A DNA stretch of 43,136 nt from Enterococcus lemanii (GCF_016909125.1 NZ_JAFBFD010000028.1:1-43136), one strand, 5' to 3'. Counted from the first letter of the stretch, positions 27,527 to 36,573 are shown. Numbers and translations are program-made. The notes: a model not told the origin generated them from the sequence alone.

Positions 27527-28882
27527 TTATTTTAATAAAATTCCTTCCAAAGCCAGATCGTTGAAAAAATGAACGGGGTTAGAAAACTTAGGGTTAAAGT
27601 AAAAATCCATCGTCAAAACTGCATCTAGCGTCACATGGCTCGTAATTAACGCCGATAATGTATTAATGAGCTCTAATGACTTTTCGCGATTAGAAATTAA
27701 TTGCCCGCCAACTAAGCGACCAGTTTGTTGTTCAAAGACAAATTTTAAAGTCATTTCAAAAGAATCGTCTTTGCCAAACAAGGCGCTTTTCGTGTATGTT
27801 TTAGTAACAGAAGCAACACTCAAACCATAATACGGTGCTTCCTCTTCATTCATTCCGGTACTCGCCACATAAAAATCAAAGAGATGACTCGCAATCGTTC
27901 GTTGCACCACCGGCAAACGTCTTTTTTCATTTAATAAAATATTCGTTGCTGCAATAATCCCCGTCCGATAAGCGTTAGTTACCAAAGGAATATAACTCAT
28001 ATTTTCTTGTTGGTTAAAAAAGACTGAAACAAGATCCCCCACTGCATAGATGCTCTTATCTGAAGTTTGAAGAAATTCATTTGTGCAAATCGTACCATCT
28101 CGATTCATTTCAAGTAAATCTTTTACCAAATCAATATTAGGCCTTGGATTAATCGCATAAACAATCGTATCGCCTTGAATAAATTCATTCCCACTTAAAT
28201 AGACACCTTTAAACTTATTTGTCTCATCAAATTGAATTCGTTCAACATTACTATTTAATTTTAATTCGACGTTAGCTGGAATATTGGATAAAAAAATCGA
28301 TAAAATCTCTTTGTCGAAATAACGAAATAACGCTTGGTTCATCCGATCGAGCAAGACCACTTTTTTATTTAATTGACTGAGTGTCTCCGCTAGTTCAAAA
28401 CCGATTAATCCTGCCCCAATAATAACCACTTTTTGACTATCGTAAAGCGTTTTTGCGGCTGCCTTTGCTTGCGGTAAACTCTTGAAGTTCGTCAATAGAT
28501 CTTGTCCTTCTGGAGAAAAAGAAGTGCTATATTGACTAGAGCCCATCGCTAAAACAAGGTAATCGTAACTTAATTGATCTTTCACCGTTGTTTCGCCGTC
28601 TTTTAAAAGCAAATGCAAAATTTTATTTTTTTCATCAATTTGCGTCGCTTTTGTCTGAAGCATCACATTGATTCCTTCTGACATCAATTCGCTAGCACTT
28701 GTTGTCCGACAATTTTCAAGGTGTTCGATATATTTTTCCATAAATAAGTTTAGACTACTACCGATATAGCCTAAAACGGTTGATTGTTCAATTAAAATTA
28801 CTTCAGTTGCTGGATTAATCTTTTTTAAATGTCGGGCAGTTGCGATTCCTGCATGCGAACCGCCAATAATTAAAACACGCAA
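27527..28882 (-). CDS. NADH oxidase/CoA-disulfide reductase family flavoprotein lacking the redox cysteine
   Basis: 451 residues. FAD motif IIGGSHAGIATARHL at the N terminus, NAD motif VIIGAGLIGFELAE near residue 155, FAD motif SIYAVGDLVSV, and a C-terminal dimerisation domain, all as in the Nox/Npr/CoADR family. The cysteine that forms the redox-active sulfenic acid or CoA disulfide (Cys42 in enterococcal Npr and Nox) is Ser42 here (YIGSSLNLF instead of FLSCGI), so standard peroxidase, water-forming oxidase or CoA-disulfide chemistry is unlikely. The start is TTG with AAGGGGAATTCAA upstream. It is the last gene of a five-gene operon, 17 bases after the Mga-like regulator. A role as a redox sensor or H2O2-forming oxidase is possible. 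Confidence 0.85.
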   Translation of the reverse strand: MRVLIIGGSHAGIATARHLKKINPATEVILIEQSTVLGYIGSSLNLFMEKYIEHLENCRTTSASELMSEGINVMLQTKATQIDEKNKILHLLLKDGETTVKDQLSYDYLVLAMGSSQYSTSFSPEGQDLLTNFKSLPQAKAAAKTLYDSQKVVIIGAGLIGFELAETLSQLNKKVVLLDRMNQALFRYFDKEILSIFLSNIPANVELKLNSNVERIQFDETNKFKGVYLSGNEFIQGDTIVYAINPRPNIDLVKDLLEMNRDGTICTNEFLQTSDKSIYAVGDLVSVFFNQQENMSYIPLVTNAYRTGIIAATNILLNEKRRLPVVQRTIASHLFDFYVASTGMNEEEAPYYGLSVASVTKTYTKSALFGKDDSFEMTLKFVFEQQTGRLVGGQLISNREKSLELINTLSALITSHVTLDAVLTMDFYFNPKFSNPVHFFNDLALEGILLK

Positions 28883-28899
28883 ATTGAATTCCCCTTTTC

Positions 28900-30318
28900 C
28901 TAATTATTTCTTTTCAATTGGTGAACCAGCTGAACAATTCGCTCAATATCAAAATTTGATAGATTAGCAATTAAAAATAATTGAATCACACCTTGATAAA
29001 CCATCGAGTCAATGTATTCATCTTGAATTAAAATTTGATACTTTTTATTTGGTTCTGCTAATTCCAAATGAACACCTTGTAAGAGTTGGAGTTTATCTTG
29101 TAAGACAATCAAGAAATTTTGAGCAATTAGCGGGTTCGTGTACGCCAGGCCAATTTCAATTGTTTGCACTTGACTTCTTTCAAAAAAGTAAATCAAGTAG
29201 CCGTAGACTAAATCAAGTTTTTGCCACTGGTTGTGACTCACTTGTTTTGATAGTTTCTTTTCGATAACATTCATACAAGCACGAAGTTTATCTGCATGAT
29301 CGTCAGATAAGCGTCCGTGAGTCAAAGAAGAACTCTCTTCAAAACACCCCTTAAAAAAAGCAATTTGACAATGAATCGGTGAAAGAAAAAGAGCCGTCTT
29401 TATTGGCATAGCGACCTCTTCAAACAATATTTTTGCCACTTGTTTATTCGTTTGCGCAATTTTTTCTAAAGGATACAAAGTTTGTTCATCAATTAAAAAA
29501 AAGCCTTCCGCAAAACAAAACAAGTACAAATAAAGTGTTTCGTCTTCAAAGTTTTGATACGCAAAACGACTTAAATAGCGTGCTAAAACTTCTTTTAGTA
29601 TTTGAAAGATGGGGTCTTCTTGAATAACGAGCTGGTCATCAATAGGCAATTGCGTTTTTTTATTCCCTTGGTAATTAAACCGTAATTCCATTAAATAAAA
29701 CCAAAGCAATAACTTTAATTCTTCTTCTTTTGAAAATGTTCGCTTTAATTCATTTGCTAAAACTCCTACCAAGTTTTTACTAACAGAAGCGTTTAATTTT
29801 TTTCTTAATTGTTTTTGGTAACTCCCTTGCCAAAACAATTGAAAATAGAAATAGCGAATTTGTCTTTCTTCACCAATAAGCTTTTTATTTTTTATTTGCA
29901 AATCAAACTCTTCTAACAATTGATTTAAAGCTTTAAAACGTCGAAATAAAGATGCTTCACTAATTTGAAAATCAATCATCAATTGGGGAATAGAGATACT
30001 TTTACTTTGAATAATCGCAATTAACAATTGATAATTGAGCGATTGTTGCAAGTAATGATTTAAAAAGCCTTTCCTTGAAAAATTATTTGGTAAAAAAAGA
30101 TGGTACAAATCGCCCTCCCCTTTTTCAATTTGCGCTTCTTCATGGTAAGCGTGTAACTCAAGTTGTAGAGCGCTTATTTCTTTTTGTAAAGTTGGGAAAG
30201 AGATTTGAATATTTTTTTCGAGTTTTTTTAAATGAATACCCGTTTGATGGTCTAAAAAAAAGTCAAAAATAGCAAATTGAACTTGCTGGTTTTTTTCTAA
30301 TAAATTAATAATCTTCAT
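28900..30318 (-). CDS. Mga/PRD-type transcriptional regulator
   Basis: 472 residues. The N-terminal half holds helix-turn-helix segments (GIHLKKLEKNIQISFPTLQKEISALQ and SKSISIPQLMIDFQISEASLFRRFKALNQLLEEF), the second like the Mga HTH domain. A middle helical part resembles PRD domains of the Mga/AtxA class, and the C terminus (IEIGLAYTNPLIAQNFLIVLQDKLQ, KYQILIQDEYI) may be the EIIB-like domain. Such proteins control virulence and sugar genes in streptococci and enterococci. Here the gene overlaps the methyltransferase gene by 14 bases and sits inside an operon, suggesting that it regulates this operon or a linked process. No phosphorylation-site histidine could be assigned with confidence. 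Confidence 0.75.
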   Translation of the reverse strand: MKIINLLEKNQQVQFAIFDFFLDHQTGIHLKKLEKNIQISFPTLQKEISALQLELHAYHEEAQIEKGEGDLYHLFLPNNFSRKGFLNHYLQQSLNYQLLIAIIQSKSISIPQLMIDFQISEASLFRRFKALNQLLEEFDLQIKNKKLIGEERQIRYFYFQLFWQGSYQKQLRKKLNASVSKNLVGVLANELKRTFSKEEELKLLLWFYLMELRFNYQGNKKTQLPIDDQLVIQEDPIFQILKEVLARYLSRFAYQNFEDETLYLYLFCFAEGFFLIDEQTLYPLEKIAQTNKQVAKILFEEVAMPIKTALFLSPIHCQIAFFKGCFEESSSLTHGRLSDDHADKLRACMNVIEKKLSKQVSHNQWQKLDLVYGYLIYFFERSQVQTIEIGLAYTNPLIAQNFLIVLQDKLQLLQGVHLELAEPNKKYQILIQDEYIDSMVYQGVIQLFLIANLSNFDIERIVQLVHQLKRNN

Positions 30319-31036
30319 TAATTCCCCTCGATTTATACGTTTTTACTAACAGCAACTCAAACGTTATCGTCCGCTTGTTTTGGTACGTATTTGAATGACT
30401 AAAATACTTTTGCAGTAACTGTATCATTAACTCTTGTTGAAGTTCTCCTTCAAAATAATTTTCAAAAAAAGAGCGCTCAATTTCCTCTACCATAGTATAA
30501 GTAAATAATTTACTTTCAAAATCCACGTCCAACCAATTTTTGTACTGCGCCATCAAGGAATCATCAACCCCTTCTTCCCAAGGAGAAAACAATACATCGG
30601 AATCTGACGTTAATCGTAATATCGCGACGCCTTTCGTTGCAATTCGGACTAATTGATCCAGGTCCGCTTTTGTTTGCAAAGCCGGATTCATCGCGGTAAA
30701 AATAAAATCATAAGAAGCGGGCGATGCTTGTTCAAAAAAAGCCTGTTGATCGATCTGCCAGTATTTAATGTCTTCTCCTTTAAATTGTGTGCTCGCAATT
30801 TGAAGCATCTCTTTTGAAAAATCAATTAAATAATAATCTTGACAAAATGAACGCAAGTAAGGGACATATTTCCCACTTCCCCCAGCTAAATCAACAAAAG
30901 AAGTAACTGGAAACAAAGCTGTTTCTGCTAAAAAATGTGCAACATCTTCCCCAATTTTTGTTACTGTTTCCGCTTGAATTTCTGTGTACTCTTGGGCAAA
31001 GTCATCCCAAAAAGTTTGTTGTTCGTTTAAATTCAT
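30305..31036 (-). CDS. Class I SAM-dependent methyltransferase
   Basis: 243 residues. SAM-binding motif I is FVDLAGGSGKYVPYL, followed by YLIDFSKEML (acidic end of beta-2) and YDFIFTAMNPAL (motif IV region). The fold is that of small-molecule or ubiE-like methyltransferases; the substrate is unknown. The ATG overlaps the stop of the preceding gene (ATGA) and the end overlaps the Mga-like gene. Confidence 0.82.
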   Translation of the reverse strand: MNLNEQQTFWDDFAQEYTEIQAETVTKIGEDVAHFLAETALFPVTSFVDLAGGSGKYVPYLRSFCQDYYLIDFSKEMLQIASTQFKGEDIKYWQIDQQAFFEQASPASYDFIFTAMNPALQTKADLDQLVRIATKGVAILRLTSDSDVLFSPWEEGVDDSLMAQYKNWLDVDFESKLFTYTMVEEIERSFFENYFEGELQQELMIQLLQKYFSHSNTYQNKRTITFELLLVKTYKSRGINEDY

Positions 31037-31929
31037 TTCTCTTTTCCGGGTACAATTAAAGGCACTAGAAAAGGATAACTTGTCACAAAATCAAGAATCG
31101 AACGACGTCTTTCATTTGAGTCAATATAAAGTTCGGTTTGCGTTTCTTTTAAATGAATAATGACATTTTGTTCTTGGTTTAATTGTACTTGATACGTCTG
31201 CTCTTCTAACTTATTAAAATCATATTCCTTTGAAGCCATTGTTTTTATAAAAATTTCGTCTAAAATTTCACTGGTTAGTGGAAAATCACTAACTAAATGA
31301 AACGAAAGAGGTTGCGTATTATCTAGTAAGCTTGGTGCCACCGTAAAGCCAAGCTCTCTTAAATGAATGAGCAAACGGTTTAAGTCATGATTGAATAACG
31401 ATAATTGACTACGTGAAAGAAAATGATCAGAAAACCATAAAGAAATTAGTGTTTGTACTTGCTTTTCTTCAATTGTGACCGTCATTTCTTGCATATCTAA
31501 GCGTACTAAAGGGATGTAATCAACAACAAAGCGATCATCTAATACTTTTAACTTGAAATAAAAAATCAAATGCCCTTGTTCATCCAATTGGTAAGCGACA
31601 AAAAACTGCTTCGTTTCCCATGTATTGTAGTGTTCTGTTCCTTCTAAGCCAATTGAGTGAAACGGTAAGAGTAGTTCATAGGAGAAATACTCTAGCAAGT
31701 TGGTTTTAGCAATCGTTGAAACTTCTTGATTTTGTAAAATAATCGTTTGATATTGTTCAAGCAACTCTTTAAAATTGGCCGCTAATAATTTTTTTCTTAA
31801 ATAAAGATCCGCTAATTCCTTCTCAGATTCTTGAATCCATGAGGTGATTTCATTTTGGTACTCTTTTTTTAAAATCATATAAGTGCTTTCGTAAGTTTCA
31901 TCACCGGTCGTTTGATTAACTTCATTCAT
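31033..31929 (-). CDS. Unknown protein, second gene of the five-gene operon
   Basis: 298 residues. The N-terminal 70 residues are helical and charged (YMILKKEYQNEITSWIQES). The rest alternates beta-strand-like segments (FFVAYQLDEQGHLIFYFKLKVL, VDYIPLVRL) with helices, and the C terminus is hydrophobic (SILDFVTSYPFLVPLIVPG) but too short and broken by prolines for a clear membrane anchor. No signal peptide. The ATG overlaps the previous stop by 8 bases, with GGAGGGG upstream. I do not recognise the family; tight coupling to the 285-residue protein and the methyltransferase suggests a joint function. Confidence 0.8.
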   Translation of the reverse strand: MNEVNQTTGDETYESTYMILKKEYQNEITSWIQESEKELADLYLRKKLLAANFKELLEQYQTIILQNQEVSTIAKTNLLEYFSYELLLPFHSIGLEGTEHYNTWETKQFFVAYQLDEQGHLIFYFKLKVLDDRFVVDYIPLVRLDMQEMTVTIEEKQVQTLISLWFSDHFLSRSQLSLFNHDLNRLLIHLRELGFTVAPSLLDNTQPLSFHLVSDFPLTSEILDEIFIKTMASKEYDFNKLEEQTYQVQLNQEQNVIIHLKETQTELYIDSNERRRSILDFVTSYPFLVPLIVPGKEK

Positions 31930-32779
31930 TTTCAGACCCCTCCTTACCTGATAGGTACGTCTCTAAGAAAAGTGTAATTTGTTTTTGCATTTCTTCGAAC
32001 GAACCAAAATATTGTTCAATTAAGCGATGTTCTTTCGTAATCAACGCTCGTTTTAACTCGATTGCCTTATATTGTTCTTTTAATCGCTTTTTCTCAGCAT
32101 TTTTTTCAGAAATATCCGTTGCAAATGGTAACCACGTTTCTTTTTCTATTTCAAGCGGTTGGAGTTTTTGTTGAATTAAAGCTAAGTCTTCCTCCATTTT
32201 ACTACGGTTAAAGAATCCTTTATTACTTTCAATTTGAGCCTTTTCTTTTTGAAGCTCTTTAATTTTTGCATCAACTTGGGCAAGGGCCACTTTTGCATTA
32301 ATTTGTTTTGCTTCTAATTCATCCATTTGTGTTTGAAGAGCAACTAAGCGCTCTTCAAATGAGTCCGAAGTAGCCAACCAATCTTCTTGCACTTCTGGTA
32401 AAATTAATAATTCTGGAATGCTGGCATCCATCAAGATGGCCGGTCTTTCTCGATAATACTGCCCAATTTGATAATGGGTAACAGTTGAAGAAAGTTTATG
32501 GTTTTGCTTCATAAAAGGAAAACGAGCAATAAAGCTATCATGAAATTTCCGAGTGAGTAAATGGTCAATCTCATGGTTTTGATTCGATGTTTCTTTCAAT
32601 TCCTTATGCAAGCGTCCATTGTAAATCCGATAAATTTCTTGAATATTTTCTTCTTGTATGGCTTGTTCAAATGCCTGTAAATCCTTCAATAATGAACCAA
32701 TGTTTCTTGAAGCATTTTCCTTCGTTTCTAAAAATGACATTTCCTCAAATACGTCTTCTTTTTTTATTGAATCAGTCAT
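31922..32779 (-). CDS. Unknown coiled-coil protein, first gene of the five-gene operon
   Basis: 285 residues, no signal peptide. Residues 1-130 are helical and charged, with the proline-containing stretch YYRERPAILMDASIPELLILPEVQEDW. Residues about 140-265 form a long coiled coil (LVALQTQMDELEAKQINAKVAL... KIKELQKEKAQIES), broken by a short GFFNRSKMEED loop. AAGGAGG precedes the ATG. Together with its neighbour it resembles a scaffold or partner protein rather than an enzyme. I do not recognise it. Confidence 0.8.
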   Translation of the reverse strand: MTDSIKKEDVFEEMSFLETKENASRNIGSLLKDLQAFEQAIQEENIQEIYRIYNGRLHKELKETSNQNHEIDHLLTRKFHDSFIARFPFMKQNHKLSSTVTHYQIGQYYRERPAILMDASIPELLILPEVQEDWLATSDSFEERLVALQTQMDELEAKQINAKVALAQVDAKIKELQKEKAQIESNKGFFNRSKMEEDLALIQQKLQPLEIEKETWLPFATDISEKNAEKKRLKEQYKAIELKRALITKEHRLIEQYFGSFEEMQKQITLFLETYLSGKEGSENE

Positions 32780-32829
32780 AAAACACCCTCCTTAGAAATC
32801 CTCTTAGTTCTAGTGTATCATTTTTTGAT

Positions 32830-32880
32830 AAAAAAAGTGATTAGAAGCTTTATAAAAATCATAAAACTTCTAATCACTTT
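32830..32880 (-). terminator. Terminator after the small basic gene
   Basis: Arms 32834-32847 and 32867-32880 (AAAGTGATTAGAAG and complement), followed by a U run on the - strand. Confidence 0.8.
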
Positions 32881-32883
32881 TAA

Positions 32884-33069
32884 TTATTCTTTATCAAATG
32901 TTCGAAAACGAATTTGATTTTTTTCATCGCGTTTTAAAATTGTTTCTTCTTTTAAATAAGAAAAATGCAACTCGGGCAAGTCCTTATTTTCTAGCATCGT
33001 TTCATAACCTTTAAAAATGTCTTGAATATACTGTTTGTAAGCTTTCTTTTTTCGCAATCGTTTTTTCAT
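32884..33069 (-). CDS. Small basic protein of unknown function
   Basis: 61 residues starting MKKRLRKKKAYKQYIQD from the ATG at 33069. GAGG lies about 12 bases upstream, whereas the earlier in-frame ATG at 33081 has no space for a ribosome site. The N terminus is very basic and the remainder mixed helix and strand. The gene lies 81 bases after the autolysin and is followed by a clear terminator, so it is probably real and perhaps co-transcribed with the autolysin. Function unknown. Confidence 0.6.
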   Translation of the reverse strand: MKKRLRKKKAYKQYIQDIFKGYETMLENKDLPELHFSYLKEETILKRDEKNQIRFRTFDKE

Positions 33070-33150
33070 TATTTGCACCATCCTCTACCAGAGTATCTTA
33101 TCAAGAGTCGGGAAAACTTACAATACTCTTTTTAAATGAAGGGGGTTTCA

Positions 33151-35385
33151 TTAATTTGGGATTAAATAACCGACACCACTCGATAAAGCAATTTCATTTG
33201 GAATCACCCGATAACTTAAATAAGATGCATCTCCTTCTGAAATTAAAATTCCTTCATCAGTGACGGCCTCCACAAAAGCGACGTGGCCATATAAAGGATG
33301 ATAACCTGCAACGCCTTGTTTAAAACTAATGACGTACCCGGCTTTTGGTGTCGTCGCTGTTTGATAACCTTGCGCTATCCCTGTTTCTTTCCAATCCGCG
33401 CCATTGCCCATGTAATCGCCAACTTTCCCACCAAGTTGCGTCACTCGATTAAAGACGTACCATGTACATTGATCCATACCATAAGAAGCAGAAGTATTGT
33501 AATTTTGCCCGTTAAACGTTGGGAAAAGCATCCTTTCACGATAAATAGCCGGCACTTGATTAATGTCGTAAAGCATTTGTCCAACTTCAACTTTTGGTTC
33601 ATCAAATTGTGTTAAATGGTAGGTCGCAATAATTGAATTTAACTTATTATAATAACTAGTATCTGTTGCGTATTTCCCCGTTAATTCACTCGTTGCCTGT
33701 AAATAATTTTTCGCATTTGAACGCCAAACCTTTTGGTAAAAACTAGTGTTTGAAGAAAGCCCATTTCGAATCAAAGTAACATAATCAGCCAGTGAGTCTT
33801 CATAGGTAGGGTAAACGCGAAAGGCAGATGAAATTGTAAATAAATTACCTGTGCCATCATCTTCTTGAGTTGGTAACATCACTGAAGCAACGCCTAATCC
33901 TCCTTTAATTCCAAATAAATTGTAGTAAGGATAACGAGCTAGTCCACTTGTTCCCGATCCACTTTCTAAAATTGCTTGAGCGATGAGAACCGAAGCAAAC
34001 AAATCATATTTTAACCCTAGCTCTCGAGCACTCTCGCTGATCAAATCAATAAAGGCCAGCGTTTGTTCATTTTTTTGAAAGTTAAAAGTAACCGGATAAT
34101 TGGCGATTTGTTCTTCTCCATACGCAGATAAGGAGAGCTTTGGATTTAATTGAATCGCATAAGAGGGCATTTGCACAAAATCATAGCGTGTTAACAAATC
34201 TTGATCATACATTGTTTCATCTTCTAGTTGCTCCATATGCAAGGTGAAAATACGCACGCCTGGAATTTTCGCTAAATTTTCTTCTGTTCGTTCCTCGTTT
34301 TCTAGTTGCTCGTTTAATAACGTATCATCGGCCATAATAAATTTATTTTGGCCTAAATAAATAGCCATTTTTTGCTCTTTTTCCCAAACAAGTAAATCTC
34401 CTATTTGAATTTCAGCAAGATTGATTTTTTCGCCAATTGTTTGCAAATCATCAAAGTCTTCATTGATCGCTAATCCAAAAACTTTATTATAAATAAACTG
34501 GATAAAACCTAGCTGATCAAATCCTTTTCCTTCTTCGTTTAACACGTTATAAGGTTGACTAAGAAGTTTTAAACTAGCATAAACAATTGCAGCTTGCTGT
34601 CTTGTTTGGTAAAAAGAAAGATTCGGTAATTCAAAGCCGTTTAGATCTGAAGCCACAAATTCTCTTGCGAGTAATTGTGTCGCAATGTTTACATTAAGAG
34701 TCGGGTAAGTCTTTTGAGTAGGAGTCATTCCATTTGGTTTTATTTCTTCGTGACTTTCTTTTGAGTTGTTTTCTTCTTGGTTTCCTAAAGATTCCTCCGT
34801 CGTGTTTTTCTCTTCTGTCGGATTATTACTTGATGCTGGTGGAGCCGTTTGTTCCGGAGTTGGTTCAGCTGAATCGGATGAATCCAGTGCATTTGACTCA
34901 TTTGATAAATCTGTCGTTGTTTCTGTCGTTTCAACGATTGGCGGTGAATTCGTTTCTGGTAAATGACTCCCTTCACTTGATGCTGTTGTTTCTTCACTGA
35001 TAGAAGGGCTTGAATTTTCTTCACTTGAAATTTCTACAGAAGTGTCTGTTGTAGATTCAGGCGCTACATCCGTGGAGACACTTGAAAATTCAGTCGATTC
35101 CTCTACTATTTCTTCAGATGTAGCGGGGGCTTCTACTAAATCACCGTTAGCGCTTTCATTGTTTAAGTCGTTTTCGAACGTTTCTTCAGGAATAAGTTCT
35201 TCTTCGATTGATTCTTGCGTGGTGGACGTCTCTGTCTCTATGACTAAATCCTCATTTTCGACAACACTTTCTTCTTCAGATAGTTGATCGTTTTCTGAAG
35301 AAAAAACTGGTGGAGTGTAAGAAATTAGCAAAAGAGCCACTGTAAATAACGAAATTGCTTGCGTTAATTTTTTATTCATCTTCAT
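33151..35385 (-). CDS. Secreted murein hydrolase: dead NlpC/P60 + GH73 glucosaminidase + CHAP
   Basis: 744 residues from the ATG at 35385, which has GGAGG 8 bases upstream (a TTG five codons earlier would overlap that site). Order: signal peptide about 1-31 (KKLTQAISLFTVALLLISYTP); Ser/Thr/Glu-rich acidic linker about 32-220; NlpC/P60-like domain about 257-355; GH73 N-acetylglucosaminidase about 440-595 with catalytic Glu474 in AQAILESGSG and NLFGIKG; CHAP amidase/peptidase about 630-744 with Cys640 in MDQCTWYVF and His701 in YGHVAFVEA. In the NlpC/P60 part the catalytic FDCSG is FDQLG, HVGIY is KMAIY, and the third His position is Met, so it is probably a binding or spacer module. It should cleave peptidoglycan at the cell surface. 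No LPXTG or LysM is present. Confidence 0.9.
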   Translation of the reverse strand: MKMNKKLTQAISLFTVALLLISYTPPVFSSENDQLSEEESVVENEDLVIETETSTTQESIEEELIPEETFENDLNNESANGDLVEAPATSEEIVEESTEFSSVSTDVAPESTTDTSVEISSEENSSPSISEETTASSEGSHLPETNSPPIVETTETTTDLSNESNALDSSDSAEPTPEQTAPPASSNNPTEEKNTTEESLGNQEENNSKESHEEIKPNGMTPTQKTYPTLNVNIATQLLAREFVASDLNGFELPNLSFYQTRQQAAIVYASLKLLSQPYNVLNEEGKGFDQLGFIQFIYNKVFGLAINEDFDDLQTIGEKINLAEIQIGDLLVWEKEQKMAIYLGQNKFIMADDTLLNEQLENEERTEENLAKIPGVRIFTLHMEQLEDETMYDQDLLTRYDFVQMPSYAIQLNPKLSLSAYGEEQIANYPVTFNFQKNEQTLAFIDLISESARELGLKYDLFASVLIAQAILESGSGTSGLARYPYYNLFGIKGGLGVASVMLPTQEDDGTGNLFTISSAFRVYPTYEDSLADYVTLIRNGLSSNTSFYQKVWRSNAKNYLQATSELTGKYATDTSYYNKLNSIIATYHLTQFDEPKVEVGQMLYDINQVPAIYRERMLFPTFNGQNYNTSASYGMDQCTWYVFNRVTQLGGKVGDYMGNGADWKETGIAQGYQTATTPKAGYVISFKQGVAGYHPLYGHVAFVEAVTDEGILISEGDASYLSYRVIPNEIALSSGVGYLIPN

Positions 35386-35416
35386 TCGCTTAACCTCCAA
35401 TTCTAATCCTGTTTTA

Positions 35417-35445
35417 ATTATATCACATTTTAGAAATACTTAAAA
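35417..35445 (-). promoter_or_regulatory. Promoter of the murein hydrolase gene
   Basis: -10 TATAAT (35417-35422) with extended TGa, 17-base spacer, weak -35 TTTTAA (35440-35445). Confidence 0.6.
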
Positions 35446-35474
35446 ATTGTAGGATGTTGTTTCTATAAAATACG

Positions 35475-35504
35475 AAAAAGACCAACAATTCTTTTTTGTT
35501 GGTC
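35475..35504 (-). terminator. Terminator after the GNAT gene
   Basis: Arms 35480-35488 and 35496-35504 (GACCAACAA and complement) with U5 following; it overlaps the stop codon. Confidence 0.8.
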
Positions 35505-36015
35505 ACAATATGATTTGGTAGGCTAAGCGTTCGCCGTTTGGAATTGGGAAATGGACCAGTCCGCGATAGGAAAAACCACTACTTAAAATTGCTTTTTGCA
35601 TTGGAAGGTTCAAACGATGCGTATCAATTCGAATATCATGATACCCTAGCTCTTTCGCTTGGCTAATTAATAAATCTAAAAGTAAAGACGCTCGCTTTTT
35701 CCCACGTTGCCCTTTTGCAATCGCCACTCGATGAATCGCAATATATGAATTTAAACCAAGCCAGTGGCCATCTTCAATAGCTGTATATACTGGATCTATT
35801 CCTTGAATCAGTGAAGCTGTTGCGATCACTTCATCTTGACCATCAACAAGTACATAGCACGCATTTGTTTCAATATCTTTTTCCATTTTTTCTTGATTAG
35901 GACCAAAACCGTCTTGCCATTGAGGTGATTGTTGCTCCTTTAAAGCGTCAATTCCCTCTTGAATAATTGTCATAATTATTGGTAAATCTTCTTTCGTCGC
36001 TTGTCTTAATTTCAT
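35503..36015 (-). CDS. GNAT-family N-acetyltransferase
   Basis: 170 residues. MKLRQATKEDLPIIMTIIQEGI is a typical GNAT start; the acetyl-CoA site is VAIAKGQRGKKRASLLLDLLI (an R/Q-x-x-G-x-G/A variant), and MQKAILSSGFSYRG is the usual C-terminal motif. The substrate is unknown. The gene follows the DUF3267 gene by 12 bases, so the two are probably co-transcribed. Confidence 0.88.
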   Translation of the reverse strand: MKLRQATKEDLPIIMTIIQEGIDALKEQQSPQWQDGFGPNQEKMEKDIETNACYVLVDGQDEVIATASLIQGIDPVYTAIEDGHWLGLNSYIAIHRVAIAKGQRGKKRASLLLDLLISQAKELGYHDIRIDTHRLNLPMQKAILSSGFSYRGLVHFPIPNGERLAYQIIL

Positions 36016-36027
36016 ATAAAACTCCTT

Positions 36028-36573
36028 TTAATCTTCTTTTAGATAAAAATTAATGCCCACTTCTGTATCTTCAACCCATGCCTTTCTAGGTGCCTTAAAA
36101 ATTAAATAAATCCAATAAAAATCGCCAACACAAGCACTCGCGTGAAACGTTGCTAAGTAAATAAAGACAATCGGTTCAAGATTATTCAGTTCCAGTGCTA
36201 ACCATAAAGAAAAAGTAATTAAAACAAAAGGAGCAATGCTAATCCAAGCAAATTGCCATTTATTATAAAGTGAGCCTGGACTCGTTGCATACGCCAAACC
36301 ATTTTTAAAGCCAAACTTCACTTTTCCTTTTGGATGGAACCATTTAAAAAACAAGCCATGAATTAGTTCGTGAATAACAATTAAACAAAGCGCTAAAACA
36401 AGCGTTTGAAACAAGTGATTCAAAGATAAACGCATAATATCGATGTCTTTTGTTTTCAAAACAAGTGCCGTAAACAATGGAAAGAATAAGAATACTAACA
36501 AAACACTAGCGATATTTAACCTAAAAATAATCTTTTTGTTTTCCATCAAATTCAAGCTTTTAATTTGTTTCAT
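36028..36573 (-). CDS. DUF3267 membrane protein with HExxH motif
   Basis: 181 residues from the ATG at 36573, which has GGAGGAG upstream; a longer in-frame reading would run into the neighbouring terminator. Four hydrophobic segments are visible. HELIH (in IVIHELIHGLFFKWF) is the HExxH zinc-protease-like motif typical of DUF3267. A further histidine (FHASACVGDFYWIYLI) could be a metal ligand. Probably a membrane metalloprotease-like protein; its substrate is unknown. Confidence 0.8.
   Translation of the reverse strand: MKQIKSLNLMENKKIIFRLNIASVLLVFLFFPLFTALVLKTKDIDIMRLSLNHLFQTLVLALCLIVIHELIHGLFFKWFHPKGKVKFGFKNGLAYATSPGSLYNKWQFAWISIAPFVLITFSLWLALELNNLEPIVFIYLATFHASACVGDFYWIYLIFKAPRKAWVEDTEVGINFYLKED

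Noticed and set aside
34734-35287. Several open frames on both strands in the autolysin linker region
   Set aside because: They arise from the low-complexity Ser/Thr/Glu-coding repeats and have no independent support.
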